This document shows, in pieces, positions 63,524 to 64,000 of a stretch of DNA of 64,000 nucleotides. The stretch spans positions 3,982,001 through 4,046,000 of the forward strand of contig JAUISW010000001.1 of the NCBI GenBank assembly GCA_030434875.1, read 5' to 3'. The translations under genes and the position numbers were made by a program. Position 1 is the first letter of the stretch. Every line of letters begins with the position of its first letter. Origin of the DNA: Lachnospiraceae bacterium C1.1. Lineage in GTDB: Bacteria > Bacillota > Clostridia > Lachnospirales > Lachnospiraceae. The notes under the pieces are model-generated. The model did not search any database, was not told the DNA's origin, and was given only the letters and a program-made list of their open reading frames with translations.

Positions 63524-64000
63524 ATGGATAAAACCTACAAAGCAATCCAATACAAAGTAACCACAGTTACTGTTCAGTTAGTAGCCAGCACTTTGCTGCT
63601 GGCTACGTAAGAACATGAAGCGGGAGTGAGGGGCACCTTTTTTGCGTAGCAAAAAAATTAAAATGGTGCCCCGAATGTTGCAATTCAGTTGACAGCTTGG
63701 CTGACAACTGAATTGTAACTAACCACACATCATGATGCAGTTGTGGACAAGGAAGAACCTTGGAATAATTCTCCCGCATATGACACATTTGAAATGAGAT
63801 ATTGTATAGTGTCAACCGATACCGGTGAGGTTCTTGATGATGCTCAGGGGTATGGGTATAAAACAGCACAAAAGGCATATGCCGCTTTTGCATATAAAAA
63901 TAGAGACAAGAATAAAGACAAGGGGCATCTTGCAAAAAAGCGACATATTGAACAATGGATGAAAAAGAACAAGCCTTTTGTAAAACTGATGGATTCCTAT
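63524..64000 (+). pseudogene. Gene of unknown function interrupted by a palindromic element; runs off the window
   Basis: The ATG at 63524 (GAGGTAC upstream) starts MDKTYKAIQYKVTT, after which the element at 63566-63719 brings a stop (TAA 63608-63610). Past the element the same phase reads on, HHDAVVDKEEPWNNSPAYDT, then EMRYCIVSTDTGEVLDDAQG, a basic KNRDKNKDKGHLAKKRHIEQ region and onward to the window end. Removing the element and one copy of the 8-base duplication (162 bases) restores one frame exactly. The product is not recognised; its charged, KNRDKNK-type region could bind nucleic acid. Confidence 0.72.
63566..63719. mobile_element. 154-bp palindromic element with 8-bp target duplication
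   Basis: Ends GTTACTGTTCAGTT (63566-63579) and AACTGAATTGTAAC (63706-63719) are inverted repeats with two mismatches. The inside holds three hairpins (GTAGCCAGCA..., GGGGCACC..., CAATTCAGTTG...). The 8-base sequence TAACCACA flanks both sides (63558-63565, 63720-63727). The ends resemble the dispersed GTAACTGTTCAG repeats. Eight-base duplications and GTAA-like tips are typical of the IS66 family, so an IS66-mobilised MITE is a plausible origin. Confidence 0.88.

Overview
The window looks like a chromosome segment of a flagellated, low-to-moderate GC Firmicute, most likely a Lachnospiraceae member of the Butyrivibrio/Roseburia type. This is an inference from a perfect CIRCE/HrcA operator, sigma-A promoters, GGAGG ribosome sites, CheV, an ATP-type PEP carboxykinase and the protein styles. 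No rRNA, tRNA, CRISPR array or complete insertion sequence was seen.

1-12413: the end of a surface-polysaccharide operon. It holds two Wzx-type flippases (the first cut by the window edge), a fused CMP-sugar synthetase/PseG-like nucleotide-sugar hydrolase, three GT4 glycosyltransferases, a fused initiating phosphoglycosyl transferase + GT2, a small anchored protein and a polytopic membrane protein. 12414-17912: a FIST-GGDEF sensor, htpG under a CIRCE operator, a small orphan gene, gene debris, and a minus-strand secreted protein.

18315-53922: a contractile injection system (eCIS/phage-tail-like) locus of about 36 kb. Its order mirrors the tail operon of phage P2: sheath, tube, a tail-assembly protein with a predicted -1 frameshift extension, two further tube-like proteins, a long coiled-coil protein in the tape-measure position, LysM tube-baseplate adaptor, gpD-like hub, gpV-like spike, gp25, two gpJ-like proteins and a gpI-like protein. 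A fibre-like protein with an Ig-like end follows. Next is an unusual membrane module: a pseudokinase-like protein, a membrane cyclase-homology protein and a MORN-repeat membrane protein. Then come the DUF4255 cap, a PAAR-like tip and an AAA+ ATPase, followed by a tandem-GNAT protein, a repeat-rich cationic candidate cargo and a membrane PP2C/SpoIIE-like protein without its metal ligands. Most larger gaps in the operon carry palindromic repeats of related families.

53923-63296: a second secreted protein sharing the signal peptide of the one at 17154-17912, so the pair brackets the injection locus; pckA; a leuA whose product ends in an AraC-type DNA-binding domain; cheV; and a membrane protein whose cytosolic tail repeats FliM-like EIxALL motifs and a Glu-Pro tract. 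63524-64000: a gene interrupted by a 154-bp palindromic element flanked by a perfect 8-bp target duplication, running off the window.

The strongest unusual signals are the complete -1 frameshift cassette at 22941-23000, the LeuA-AraC fusion, the membrane/signalling module inside the injection locus, and the element with its target duplication. All family names come from reading the sequence and memory; no searches were run.
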